From the NCBI GenBank assembly GCA_902789795.1, contig CADAPM010000002.1, positions 62,001-126,000 of the forward strand: a stretch of 64,000 nucleotides of DNA. The letters run 5' to 3'. The stretch is from an uncultured Eubacteriales bacterium (GTDB taxonomy: Bacteria > Bacillota > Clostridia > Christensenellales > Aristaeellaceae). The translations under genes were made by a program, and so were the position numbers. A model generated the notes under the pieces. The model saw only the letters and a list, made by a program, of their open reading frames with translations. It searched no databases and was not told the DNA's origin. Shown here piece by piece: positions 41,811 through 50,459 of the stretch (within the stretch, counting starts at the first letter, position 1; every line of letters starts with the position of its first letter).

Positions 41811-44120
41811 TCAGGTTCTGTGCCTTCTCATCATCAGCTCCTTGACATGCCTCCTCGCATAATTCTCATCTTCCGTCCGCTCTTGGCTACTCTGTTCCGT
41901 TTCTCCCATCAGGCCGGTAAACTGACTGACCTTGAGCCCCAAGGCATCCTGCATGACCGTATCGCTGCCCTGAGGAGCAACAAGATAGTAGCACAAAAGA
42001 GAATCCCGATGCCCGATGCGATGGGCACGGTCCTCCGCCTGGGAATGCACAGCGGGTGACCAATCCAACTCACCGAAAACCACACAGGTCGCGCGCTGCA
42101 GGTTCAGCCCGCTGGCCGCCCGAAGAGATACGCAGCACAGATTGGTTTTACCATCCATAAAACGTGCCGCGTTTTCTTCTTTTTGGGCGGTCGTTTCACG
42201 TCCTGTTATGAACACCGGATGGAGAGAACGCAAATCGCGCTTGTATGCATCCATCACTGAATGATGATGCGCAAACAAGAGCACGGTTTCACCGGCCTCC
42301 ACCAGAGCACGGACAAACTGACAGACAAAGGGTGCTTTGGCCAGGCCAGTCGCCTGCCTTTCCCCCTGACTGACCTCGTTTTCAAGCAGCGCTCTCTCTG
42401 ACGCTGACAAAGTGGGCTCGCCCAACTGCCTGAGCAACGCCCAGACGGGCTCCATTATTTGCTGGTATAGGCGGTCGTCATGGTCGATCTGCTGCACCAG
42501 CCTTCTCTTTTCCGGCAGCTCCGGCAGCACTTCCGCTTTGGTGCGGCGTAGCATCAGGCCTTCCGAACGCAAATAAGCGCCCAGCTCCTCTGGATGGCGG
42601 ACGATCTGACTGTCATAGCCGGTGCACCACTCTCGGGTAAAACTGTCGTAGTCCCCCAGAAAATGGTATTCCAGGATGTTGACCACATTCCATATTTCAG
42701 CGCCGCGGTTATAGATCGGAGTGCCGGATAAGCCGACCACACGCTCACAGTTTTCTGACAGCAGGCTGGCTGCGGAGTATTTTTCAGATCCGGTGCGTCT
42801 CAATTCCTGGATCTCGTCAAATACGATCATCCTGAAATGGAGGCTGGCTAAAGCTTCTTTCCAGCCTCGAAGCAGCAGATAATGCACGATATACACATCT
42901 GCTGCCGGCAGCGGATAAGGCGTTAAGCCTTTGATGATGTGGATCCTGGGAAGCCTGCCGTCAATGCGAAGGAAGCGTTCCGTTTCCTTTGTCCAGTTCA
43001 GGACAAGATGCGGCGGAACGACCAGCAGCACCGGAAACGCCCGCAGCGTACCGATGGCCGCCAAAGCCTGCACCGTTTTTCCCAGGCCCATCTCGTCTGC
43101 CAAGAGAGCCCGGGGCGTCATGAGCAGGAAAGACAGGCCCACCTGCTGGAACTCACGAAGGTTTCCTTCAAAGGATGCTTGTGAGGGCTCTACGGCTTTG
43201 ATATTCTGCTGTGCGAATACTCTTCTTTTATAGGAGTTCTGAGCCTCCCTGAGTGCGGAGGCCCAGTTTTCTACATCGCTTTCATGGATCAGCAGCGGCC
43301 ATCTCTGCATGACCCAGTTCAGATCCTCGGTGGTCCTTCTACCTGCCGACTTATGGATCTCCCCTTTTCTGCCGGCTGATGAAGGCCACAAGCGCTTTAG
43401 TACGGAGATCACCTGTGGCTCAGCTTTGATCTGCCAAATGCGGGAGCGCTTGATATAATGCAGCGTACCGTAATACTTGACCGGCTTTTCGTTAGCGTTC
43501 TCCAGATACCGCGGCAGGGCGATCCCGGAAAGATCCTCGTCATCAATTGTCGGAATCTCGTCTTTAATCTTCGATTCGGGATCCATATCCGGGCCATCCC
43601 CACCAGTCAGCGCTCCCTCCGGAAGCTCCTGCCAGTTGAGTGAATCACTATATTCTGTCTGTGGTTCATCCTCTATCTGCTGCTCCTGGTACTGTTGCGT
43701 GACGTCGTTATCTGACGGGATCAATGCTTCATGTGTCCCTTCCGAGCTGCTGAGTGCGATCCCCCATAGCTGGTTCAAAGAGATCTGCAGGATGGGTTTG
43801 CCCTTCAGTTTGTCCGGAACAGGGATCATATGCTCTGTCAATAGGATCAAAGCATCAATACCGGACTGTTCGGCATACCTTTTCAGCTGCGACGTGATCC
43901 GCTTGGTATCCGTTTTCCCGCGCTTGCATTCGATCCCTATATTGCCGCACAAAAAATCGATTCGGCATCTAGGTGCGAGCTTTGCTTCGTGCACAAACTC
44001 TATATTGGCTGCCTGCAGCGCTTCTGCCGTCAATGCATGAAGATCATATTCGCTGTCCAGCTGAGGGCAACGAATATGCTTTAAAGCTTCCAAGACCTGG
44101 TCAAGCTGATGCTTTAACAT
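41811..44120 (-). CDS. PD-(D/E)XK nuclease fused to SNF2-family ATPase
   Basis: A 769-aa protein with two parts. Residues 25-115 look like a restriction-endonuclease-like fold: Asp55, then ECK with Glu64 and Lys66 nine residues later (RIDFLCGN, IGIECKRG), followed by a helix and a strand (ALILLTEHM). A linker rich in acidic residues and a conserved beta region (YYGTLHYIKRSRIWQI, about 216-231) lead to a SNF2 ATPase: ADEMGLGKT (341-349), DEIQ box (435-438), SGTP, and the C-terminal RAHRIGH (698-704). SNF2 ATPases move along DNA and remodel protein-DNA complexes. It ends a five-gene operon otherwise of envelope genes. Restriction of foreign DNA is a reasonable guess but nothing nearby confirms it. 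Confidence 0.8.
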   Translation of the reverse strand: MLKHQLDQVLEALKHIRCPQLDSEYDLHALTAEALQAANIEFVHEAKLAPRCRIDFLCGNIGIECKRGKTDTKRITSQLKRYAEQSGIDALILLTEHMIPVPDKLKGKPILQISLNQLWGIALSSSEGTHEALIPSDNDVTQQYQEQQIEDEPQTEYSDSLNWQELPEGALTGGDGPDMDPESKIKDEIPTIDDEDLSGIALPRYLENANEKPVKYYGTLHYIKRSRIWQIKAEPQVISVLKRLWPSSAGRKGEIHKSAGRRTTEDLNWVMQRWPLLIHESDVENWASALREAQNSYKRRVFAQQNIKAVEPSQASFEGNLREFQQVGLSFLLMTPRALLADEMGLGKTVQALAAIGTLRAFPVLLVVPPHLVLNWTKETERFLRIDGRLPRIHIIKGLTPYPLPAADVYIVHYLLLRGWKEALASLHFRMIVFDEIQELRRTGSEKYSAASLLSENCERVVGLSGTPIYNRGAEIWNVVNILEYHFLGDYDSFTREWCTGYDSQIVRHPEELGAYLRSEGLMLRRTKAEVLPELPEKRRLVQQIDHDDRLYQQIMEPVWALLRQLGEPTLSASERALLENEVSQGERQATGLAKAPFVCQFVRALVEAGETVLLFAHHHSVMDAYKRDLRSLHPVFITGRETTAQKEENAARFMDGKTNLCCVSLRAASGLNLQRATCVVFGELDWSPAVHSQAEDRAHRIGHRDSLLCYYLVAPQGSDTVMQDALGLKVSQFTGLMGETEQSSQERTEDENYARRHVKELMMRRHRT

Positions 44121-44131
44121 AGAAGCCTCTT

Positions 44132-44683
44132 TTACCGGTGAAGAAAGCGCATCCTGGGTTTGATGCGATTAGCGTAAATCAAGAGCGCTGCAAACAGAAA
44201 CCGGTCATACAGCAGCATACTGATATCGTATACGACCAGCAGACCGAGAAGCATCCACCTTCCTATCTCCTTGAACTCCTGCATAAAGGCTTCCATCGGA
44301 AACAGCAGATGCAGAAGCAGATACATGAGAATGACCGACAGAGAAAAAAGAGCAAGCTTCAGAATCAGGCGCAGAGGAGCCGAACGTATTCGATCGAACG
44401 ACCACTTGATAATCGGATAGTAACCGATAAACAGATAGAAGAACGCGGCTTCCTTATCAAAATCCAGCATCAGAGCCAGCAGCGCCGTCGCCGCGAAGGT
44501 TGCCCAGGCTGTTGGTTTTCCGAATTCAATACTGACGGGCAAAAGCACAAGACCGCACAACAGCGGTACAGCGTAGACGGCCGCAGGAATCAATCCGCCC
44601 AAAAGCATGAAGACGATAGATAGCCCGACAGCTATACCGCAGAATGCGATCTTGATGCTCTGTTTTACTGCTTTTCCAGACAT
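44132..44683 (-). CDS. Multi-pass membrane protein, ECF S-component-like
   Basis: A 183-aa protein with five hydrophobic segments (about 12-32, 36-50, 56-75, 78-98, 105-125 and a last one near 140-165), and the conserved-looking stretch DFDKEAAFFYLFIGYYPIIKW. The size and helix number resemble the substrate-binding S components of ECF vitamin transporters, but no known substrate motif is present and no ECF ATPases lie nearby, so this remains a suggestion. It starts 1 bp after the Lgt-like gene and stops 11 bp before the SNF2 gene. Confidence 0.6.
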   Translation of the reverse strand: MSGKAVKQSIKIAFCGIAVGLSIVFMLLGGLIPAAVYAVPLLCGLVLLPVSIEFGKPTAWATFAATALLALMLDFDKEAAFFYLFIGYYPIIKWSFDRIRSAPLRLILKLALFSLSVILMYLLLHLLFPMEAFMQEFKEIGRWMLLGLLVVYDISMLLYDRFLFAALLIYANRIKPRMRFLHR

Positions 44684-44684
44684 A

Positions 44685-45680
44685 TCAGGACTCTTTTAGT
44701 CGATCAGCAGGCAGTTTGTTCAATAAAGAAACGACCGACCAGCCCATGCCGAACGCTGAAAGAGCCAAAAGGAGATACACGAGCCAGTCAGAAAACCATA
44801 TCGTCTGACCAAACAGGGGCATCGGTTTATCGAACAGGAACTGCAGGCCCACGCAGGCGCCGACCGAAATGGCAAACACGGCGCAGTGCACCACCAGCGC
44901 AGAGACGCTTACCGTCTTGCTGCACTTGACCACCGCATAGATGAGGAAGATCCCCAGCAGGATCGCGGCGAAGAGCTGATTCAGGCGGATAAAGGTGATC
45001 AGGGAGGTCACGTTGATATATTCATCCTGCCTGAACACTTCAAAGAACATTTGACCCGCCAGATACAAAACGAAGTAGAGCTTGGTCTCTCGTCTCTTGC
45101 CCGATGCTTTCACCGCGTTGCGCGCGCTCAGGATCGCCAGCACCAGCGCATAAAGCCCCTCATAGAAGAAGACAGGGATGTACCGGTCGTCGGGATATTC
45201 CGCTTCCGGAGCGTAAGAAAACGGGAAGAATCCGCCCTCAGCCCAGGGCCCTTTGCCCTGATAATCCAACGGTTCGGCAAAGCGGACACAGGTGAGCAAC
45301 AGAAGCAGCGCCGGCAGCAGCACAGCCATGAGCTCTTTGAATGAGCATTTTGCGAGTATGGCCGTAATCAAAGCTGCGATCGTTCCCGCGCCAAACACAC
45401 CCAAATACATGAATCCGCCCAAGGAAGGATTCAGAATAAATGCGATCGGGTGTTCATAGTCCAGCGGATAGATCAATACTCTGGTAAGAGCGAACAGCCC
45501 ATGCCCGCATAAGGGGCCTAAAAGCAGTGTCAAGACAAGTAGCAAGGGAGCATGCTGTTCAAGATGCCTTTTCTTTGAGAGCCACAGAAGCAGCAATGAG
45601 CTCAGCAGAGCCCCGGCAAATACAGTCACAGAAAACCGCGTCACTGCCAGGGAACCAATCAGAATAAACGGTTGAGCCAT
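44685..45680 (-). CDS. Lgt-like membrane protein (divergent prolipoprotein diacylglyceryl transferase)
   Basis: A 331-aa membrane protein with at least eight hydrophobic helices and an overall Lgt layout (PLCGHGLFALTRVLIYPLDYEHP, GGFMYLGVFGAG, RFAEPLDYQGKG, and the late QMFFEVFRQDEY). Canonical Lgt transfers a diacylglyceryl group to the lipobox cysteine of prolipoproteins. Here the signature RxGNF(I/L)NxE is replaced by RFAEPLDYQG and the HGG motif by LGG, so several residues considered important are missing. It may be a paralog with a changed role, perhaps in lipid or wall chemistry, and another Lgt is probably present elsewhere. Confidence 0.65.
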   Translation of the reverse strand: MAQPFILIGSLAVTRFSVTVFAGALLSSLLLLWLSKKRHLEQHAPLLLVLTLLLGPLCGHGLFALTRVLIYPLDYEHPIAFILNPSLGGFMYLGVFGAGTIAALITAILAKCSFKELMAVLLPALLLLLTCVRFAEPLDYQGKGPWAEGGFFPFSYAPEAEYPDDRYIPVFFYEGLYALVLAILSARNAVKASGKRRETKLYFVLYLAGQMFFEVFRQDEYINVTSLITFIRLNQLFAAILLGIFLIYAVVKCSKTVSVSALVVHCAVFAISVGACVGLQFLFDKPMPLFGQTIWFSDWLVYLLLALSAFGMGWSVVSLLNKLPADRLKES

Positions 45681-45690
45681 AGGGATTTCC

Positions 45691-46671
45691 TCATTCTTCT
45701 TTCCAGGCGCTGGCGAAAAAGATCATATCGCCATTGGCGCGCTTCTGGCTTTTTGTGTTTTTATAGGGTGAATCGACGGATTTGCCGTGGAACAGCACAC
45801 GCACCGAAGAACCGCCATCCAGATTATAGGCGACCTTCACATCTCCGAAAGAGGCCACCAGTTCACAGAAGTCCTTGATCCACAGACCCGTGTGATCGGG
45901 GTCATCCGGACCGTCGGACTGAACGATCATATAAGAGAGGGGGCCGGTCTGGGCGATACAGATGCGCCTCGCTTCGATCTCGGCGCCGTACATCTTCTTG
46001 TAACGCTCATTATCTGTCAGATCTTCGACGATCTTACCGTCAATGATCAGGGCCGGCCCGAACGAGAAGCAATTGATCACATTCCCCTCGAAAGCTTCAA
46101 AATCCGCTTCCTGGGATTTTCTGATGATGTGGAAATCTCCCGCGTCATCAATGATCAGCGCGTCAAAGCCATCAAAACCGTCACTGTTGGCGGATGCGTT
46201 TTTCTTAATGACATTGCCCTGACGGACGATGTGCCTGCCTGCTCCGTTGAAGTTATCTCCAAATCCGTCTCCGTTGATTGCGAGTACAGGGGCCACGTGA
46301 GAGATCCACCAGTTATCGCGCTCCCTGGCTTTGCCGTTCCGCGACAATCCGGAGCGGATCTGGGAAGGATCCTTGATCTCGATGCGGATGACCCAATAAT
46401 CTGTTCTGACGTTTTCTCCGAGCTTATGGTCATGGTACTTATTCGATTCCGAACGGAAAGGTGCGTACCATTCCCCTCTCTCCATTGTGATGTGAAGAGA
46501 CGGGTCCAGGTACTCTGTATCGGAAATATAATATTCATCTTTGACCGGATCCATCTTGGTCTTGTCCAGTGGGATCGGGACGACCTCTGCCAGCGTCACC
46601 TCAGAGGGCACGAGCACGAGCAGCGAGAGCAGCAGGATCGCCGCAATAACGGTGAGCAGTGTACGTTTCAT
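45691..46671 (-). CDS. Secreted phosphodiester glycosidase (NAGPA/DUF2233 family)
   Basis: A 326-aa exported protein with an N-terminal signal anchor (about residues 4-28) and a phosphodiester glycosidase domain: APVLAINGDGFGDNF, SFGPALIIDGK, RRICIAQTGP, and the highly typical NLDGGSSVRVLFHGK near the end. The family includes the uncovering enzyme of lysosomal targeting and exopolysaccharide-related proteins in bacteria, which cleave GlcNAc-1-phosphodiesters. Bacterial members probably trim cell-surface polymers. The ATG at 46671 follows AAGGAGATAACTCA; the in-frame ATG at 46692 is upstream of this. It lies 17 bp after the CapA-like gene. Confidence 0.85.
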   Translation of the reverse strand: MKRTLLTVIAAILLLSLLVLVPSEVTLAEVVPIPLDKTKMDPVKDEYYISDTEYLDPSLHITMERGEWYAPFRSESNKYHDHKLGENVRTDYWVIRIEIKDPSQIRSGLSRNGKARERDNWWISHVAPVLAINGDGFGDNFNGAGRHIVRQGNVIKKNASANSDGFDGFDALIIDDAGDFHIIRKSQEADFEAFEGNVINCFSFGPALIIDGKIVEDLTDNERYKKMYGAEIEARRICIAQTGPLSYMIVQSDGPDDPDHTGLWIKDFCELVASFGDVKVAYNLDGGSSVRVLFHGKSVDSPYKNTKSQKRANGDMIFFASAWKEE

Positions 46672-46688
46672 TGAGTTATCTCCTTGAT

Positions 46689-47810
46689 TCATTCAGCATC
46701 CATCAGTTCTCCGGTTTCGGATACGAGCACCCGGCCGGTCTTTGCGAAGGATTGGGGCAGGTTGGTCATTTGGGGAACGTTCTTTTTGTGGATCAGGTAT
46801 CCCCAGCAGGTCTGGCGCGCTTGTTCATCTGTGAGCTCAAAGGGCCTGTAATCGCCCCGGGCTCCCGTTTCGCAGGGGATGACGCTCATTTCGGTAAGGA
46901 CCGGGTCAGATCCAGAAATGTCATAATGGAGCTGGAATATCCCGGTAGCCGGGTTTACCTGGCTCATGGTGCCGAAGATAAAGTTCCCGGTGCTGAACAT
47001 CACGGGCTTGCCTTTATAGAAGAAAACCGGCTGCAGCACATGGGGATGATGCCCCCAGATCACATCGGCGCCCGCATCGATCAGCTTCCGGGCGAAGCTG
47101 AACTGCGTTTGACGGATCGTGGTCATGTGTTCTTCCCGTCCCCAGTGCATGCTGCAGATGACGATCTGGCAGCCCATTTCATCCTTCAGCTTCTTGATAC
47201 GGCTCTCCAGGCGTTTAAAGTCGTTTTTTTCGTCCGGGTAGGTCATGCCGACCATGCCGATCTTGACGCCCTTCACTTCCGCGGTGCCAAGGATATCAGA
47301 TTCTTTCGGAAGCCCCGGGTAAACGGTGCCGAAATGGTTCAGCCCTGCCTCATCGAGGATGTTCAGGGTGTCTTTATATCCCTTTTCCGTGAAGTCGAAG
47401 CAGTGATTATTGACCGTATTGACGACATCGATGCCGCCCTCCAGCAGGACATTCACAAAATCCGGCTGGCCAATAAGGTTATACTTCTTGGAGGATTTTA
47501 ATCCGGCCTTTTCAGTTAATACGACTTCGAGGTTGCCGAAAGAATAGTCATCGTTTTTGAGGTAATCGGCCACCAGACTGAATGGCCAGGCGTACCCATT
47601 ATTTTTGATCACATTCGTCAGGCTGGCTTTGGCGGTTCTTGATTGGGTTGCGTCCCCGATAGAAAGGTCGCCGACGAACGAGAGGACGATTTCGTTTTTA
47701 TTCTCATTGAGTGCGCTGCCTTGTTCTTCAGCAACGGCCACATTAAAATTGATGATCAACATCAGTAAAACGAGCATAGAGCCGTATCGTCTGCACTTCA
47801 CTCTGTACAT
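46689..47810 (-). CDS. CapA-family exported metallophosphatase (poly-gamma-glutamate biosynthesis-like)
   Basis: A 373-aa exported protein with a signal peptide (about residues 9-28) and a PGA_cap metallophosphatase-like domain: FVGDLSIGD, FGNLEVVL, NTVNNHCFDF, MHWGREE, DVIWGHHPHVLQPV and FSTGNFIFG. In Bacillus anthracis CapA takes part in poly-gamma-glutamate capsule synthesis; stand-alone CapA-like proteins are widespread with undefined function. The ATG at 47810 is preferred over a GTG at 47813 because of spacing from AAAGGA. It has a good promoter (47837-47865) and is the first gene of a five-gene unit. Confidence 0.85.
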   Translation of the reverse strand: MYRVKCRRYGSMLVLLMLIINFNVAVAEEQGSALNENKNEIVLSFVGDLSIGDATQSRTAKASLTNVIKNNGYAWPFSLVADYLKNDDYSFGNLEVVLTEKAGLKSSKKYNLIGQPDFVNVLLEGGIDVVNTVNNHCFDFTEKGYKDTLNILDEAGLNHFGTVYPGLPKESDILGTAEVKGVKIGMVGMTYPDEKNDFKRLESRIKKLKDEMGCQIVICSMHWGREEHMTTIRQTQFSFARKLIDAGADVIWGHHPHVLQPVFFYKGKPVMFSTGNFIFGTMSQVNPATGIFQLHYDISGSDPVLTEMSVIPCETGARGDYRPFELTDEQARQTCWGYLIHKKNVPQMTNLPQSFAKTGRVLVSETGELMDAE

Positions 47811-47836
47811 CACATCCTTTCATATGATACCGTTAT

Positions 47837-47865
47837 ATTTTACACATTCATTTCCGGTACGTCAA
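47837..47865 (-). promoter_or_regulatory. Promoter of the CapA-to-SNF2 operon
   Basis: Minus strand TTGACG (47865-47860), 17-bp spacer, TAAAAT (47842-47837), 27 bp before the CapA start. Confidence 0.7.
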
Positions 47866-47913
47866 CGCAAAATTGTATATTTACAAGCCTCCCCCATTTT
47901 AAGCTTTTATCCC

Positions 47914-47942
47914 TTGCGAAGTTATTCGTGCAATGTTATAAT
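47914..47942 (+). promoter_or_regulatory. Promoter of the hydrogenase-like operon
   Basis: TTGCGA (47914-47919), 17-bp spacer, TATAAT (47937-47942) with an extended -10 TG at 47934-47935; 58 bp before the first DRTGG gene. Confidence 0.72.
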
Positions 47943-47999
47943 GACGAAGAAATATTGAAGCTTGCATTCGATCTCATATCCTGAACGAGGGGGAACTAT

Positions 48000-48365
48000 A
48001 TGACAGTTGCAGATATGGTCAAAATAACCAGCGGGAAGATCCTGCTCGGCGAGGAACATCAGGACCTTGAGATCAGCAGCGCCTTTTGCTCTGACCTGAT
48101 GAGCGACGTTTTGGCCTTTGTGAATGAAGAAACAGTCCTCATCACCGGGCTCATGAATCCGCACGTCATCAGGACCAGTGAAATGCTGGATCTGAAATGC
48201 ATCCTCTTCGTCCGCGGCAAGCAGCCCTCGCAGGAGATCCTTGAAGCGGCGGAAGAAATGGGAATGGTCGTTCTCAGCACGGGACATTCGGCGTTTACGA
48301 CTTGCGGGCTTTTATACGCGGCCGGTTTGCGCGGGATCGCGATTCGCACTCAGGAGGCTCAGTGA
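48000..48365 (+). CDS. DRTGG-domain protein
   Basis: A 121-aa protein consisting of one DRTGG domain (about residues 1-118): the pattern SGKILLGEEHQDLEISSAFCSDLMSDVLAF, VLITGLMNPHVIRTSEML and LSTGHSAFTTCGLLYAAGL is characteristic. The domain occurs next to CBS domains and in phosphotransacetylase; it probably binds a ligand and acts as a sensor. It begins the operon that continues with the ATPase, hydrogenase, a second DRTGG protein and PHP domain. Stop and next start overlap as TGATG. Confidence 0.85.
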   Translation: MTVADMVKITSGKILLGEEHQDLEISSAFCSDLMSDVLAFVNEETVLITGLMNPHVIRTSEMLDLKCILFVRGKQPSQEILEAAEEMGMVVLSTGHSAFTTCGLLYAAGLRGIAIRTQEAQ

Positions 48366-48790
48366 TGGAAGGCTTGATCCATGAAGAGTATTATGTGAAC
48401 AAGGGCGATTATGTCACGGCCGGCAGCGCCAGCGCGGACATGAAACGCAAGCTGCGGCAGCTCGGCGTTTCCGCTCTGATCCTGCGCAGGCTGGCGGTGG
48501 CGAGCTATGAAGTGGAGCTGAACCTGGTCATCCATTCCTTAGGCGGCAAACTGATCTTCGACGTCGATTCAGAAGGAGTCACGCTGATCTCCGAAGACAG
48601 GGGGCCCGGTATTCCGGACATCGAAATGGCGATGAAGGAAGGCTTTTCGACGGCCAATGACGAAGCCCGATCCCTGGGCTTTGGCGCAGGCATGGGTCTT
48701 CCCAATATGAAACGCAATGCCGATGAATTCGATATCCAGAGTAAGGTCGGCGTCGGTACGACCATCACCATGCGGTTCTTACTGAAATAG
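48365..48790 (+). CDS. HATPase_c protein (anti-sigma-factor-like ATPase)
   Basis: A 141-aa histidine-kinase-like ATPase domain without a dimerisation domain. The Bergerat fold motifs are all there: N box VASYEVELNLVIHS (about 41-54), G1 DRGPGIP (about 79-85) and G2 GFGAGMGLPNMKRNADEF (about 101-118). Such stand-alone domains are anti-sigma factors (RsbW type) or similar switch kinases. Its position between a DRTGG protein and the hydrogenase, as also occurs in hfs-type loci, suggests a signal-transducing role for the hydrogenase. Start ATG follows AGGAGGCTCAGTG. Confidence 0.82.
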   Translation: MEGLIHEEYYVNKGDYVTAGSASADMKRKLRQLGVSALILRRLAVASYEVELNLVIHSLGGKLIFDVDSEGVTLISEDRGPGIPDIEMAMKEGFSTANDEARSLGFGAGMGLPNMKRNADEFDIQSKVGVGTTITMRFLLK

Positions 48791-48801
48791 CGAGGCGGAT
48801 C

Positions 48802-50103
48802 ATGAAAGAAAGACGTTATCATTCTGTACGATTGGACAAAAGCCAGTGCAGAGCATGCACCAACTGTCTGAAGCATTGCCCGACCGAGGCGATCCGGGTG
48901 CGCGGCGGACGCGCGCATATCATTGACGAGCGCTGCATTGACTGCGGCGAATGCATCCGCATTTGCGAATACCACGCCAAATTCGCCGTCACCGACCCGC
49001 TGTCCGCTTTGGAGCAATACAAGTATACCATCGCCCTGCCCGCTCCGTCATTGTACAGTCAGTTCAAGCACGTGAAGAACCGGGCCGCCATCCTGGAAGC
49101 CCTCAAGAAAATCGGGTTTACGGATGTGTTTGAAGTGGCTCGCGGCGCCGATATCGCCACCAGAGCGATCCGCGACAGGCTGGAAAAGCCGGATGCCCCG
49201 CGGCCCCTGATCTCCTCCGCCTGCCCGACCGTCGTTCGCCTGATCCAGGTCAGATTCCCCTCTCTGATCGATAATATCGTGGATGTGCGCCAGCCCATGG
49301 AGATCGCCGGAATGGTCGCCAAGGACGAATTCTGCAAAAAGAACGGCTGCGATCCCGAGGACGTCGGCTGCTTCTTCATCACGCCCTGTCCGGCAAAGAT
49401 GACCGCGATCCACAATCCGATCGGTCACAAGACTTCCGCGTTTGCCGGAGCGATCTCCATCCTGGATATCTATGGCAAGCTCAGATCCTACGTCAACGAA
49501 CAGATGATGGAAGAACCGGACAACGATACGACTCCCTTGGGCGTCGGCTGGGGGACCTCGAGCGGTGAAGCCATGGCGGTATGCCCGGGCAACAGTCTCT
49601 GCGTGGACGGGATCCAGAATGTGTCGAGAGTACTGGAAGAGATCGAAAACGATAAACTCAGCGATCTGGTCTACTTTGAAGGCAACGCCTGTATGGGCGG
49701 CTGCGTCGGCGGGCCGCTGATGTTCGAAAACAACTATGTGGCCAAAACCAGCCTCAGAAAGCTGGTGGACGCGATGCCCAAGTCCGATCCTGCTGATCGC
49801 GTGTCCCGCAGCCTGATGCAGCGCTATCCGCTCTATACGGATCAGGAGATCGAACCCAACAGCGCTATGCAGCTGGACGAGAATATTGCGGTGGCTATCC
49901 AGAAGATGGACCACATGAACGAGATCCTCGACCGCCTGCCCGGGTATGACTGCGGCTCCTGCGGATCGCCGACCTGCCGCACATTTGCGGAGGACATTGT
50001 GCGAGGCTATTGCGGTGAACTGGACTGCATCCACATCCTGAAAGAGCGGATACGCACCATGGCGCAGCAGATGGTCGAGCTGGCGCAAACCAAGAGAGAA
50101 TAA
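48802..50103 (+). CDS. Sensory-type [FeFe] hydrogenase, catalytic subunit-like protein
   Basis: A 433-aa protein: two [4Fe-4S] ferredoxin motifs near the N-terminus (CRACTNCLKHCP and CIDCGECIRICE), the H-cluster domain, and a C-terminal Fe-S domain CGSCGSPTC (about residues 390-398) with a later Cys. H-cluster cysteines are all present: Cys141 in SSACPT, Cys196 in TPCPAK, and Cys297 and Cys301 in ACMGGC. The residue before Cys141, which is Cys in catalytically fast hydrogenases and relays protons, is Ala140. This, and the neighbours DRTGG, ATPase and PHP, are what is seen in group C/D (HydS-like, putative sensory) enzymes; here there is no PAS domain. Probable H2 or redox sensor. Confidence 0.88.
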   Translation: MKERRYHSVRLDKSQCRACTNCLKHCPTEAIRVRGGRAHIIDERCIDCGECIRICEYHAKFAVTDPLSALEQYKYTIALPAPSLYSQFKHVKNRAAILEALKKIGFTDVFEVARGADIATRAIRDRLEKPDAPRPLISSACPTVVRLIQVRFPSLIDNIVDVRQPMEIAGMVAKDEFCKKNGCDPEDVGCFFITPCPAKMTAIHNPIGHKTSAFAGAISILDIYGKLRSYVNEQMMEEPDNDTTPLGVGWGTSSGEAMAVCPGNSLCVDGIQNVSRVLEEIENDKLSDLVYFEGNACMGGCVGGPLMFENNYVAKTSLRKLVDAMPKSDPADRVSRSLMQRYPLYTDQEIEPNSAMQLDENIAVAIQKMDHMNEILDRLPGYDCGSCGSPTCRTFAEDIVRGYCGELDCIHILKERIRTMAQQMVELAQTKRE

Positions 50104-50117
50104 GGAGTATTTGAGAC

Positions 50118-50459
50118 ATGAAACTGAGTGAATTGATCCCGCTGATCGACGCCACCGTTTTAGCGGACAGCGGCGAGGATAAGGAAATCGAGTGCGGTTA
50201 TACCTGTGATCTGTTGAGCTGGGTCATGGCCCACGGCGCGCCCGGCATGGCCTGGGTCACCGTGCAGACTCACCTGAACGTGATCGCCGTGGCGGTCTTG
50301 AGCGAAATGGCCTGCGTGATCCTGCCCGAAAACATCGAAATGGAAGAAGAGAGTCTCAACAAGGCGCGTTCAGAGGGCATGACGGTCTTAAAATCCCCGC
50401 TCACGGCCTATGAGATCTGCGGCCGCATTTACGCCCAGGGTATCCCTGCCCAGGCTTGA
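50118..50459 (+). CDS. DRTGG-domain protein, second copy
   Basis: A 113-aa second DRTGG protein. It shares the fold pattern of the one at 48000 (VLADSGEDKEIECGYTCDLLSWVMA, AWVTVQTHLNVIAVAVLSEMACVIL, SPLTAYEICGRIYAQGI) but is not closely similar in sequence. Two such proteins flanking the hydrogenase suggest a heteromeric ligand-sensing module, which is inference. AAGGAGTATTTGAG lies before the ATG. The stop is overlapped by the TTG start of the PHP gene. Confidence 0.8.
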   Translation: MKLSELIPLIDATVLADSGEDKEIECGYTCDLLSWVMAHGAPGMAWVTVQTHLNVIAVAVLSEMACVILPENIEMEEESLNKARSEGMTVLKSPLTAYEICGRIYAQGIPAQA

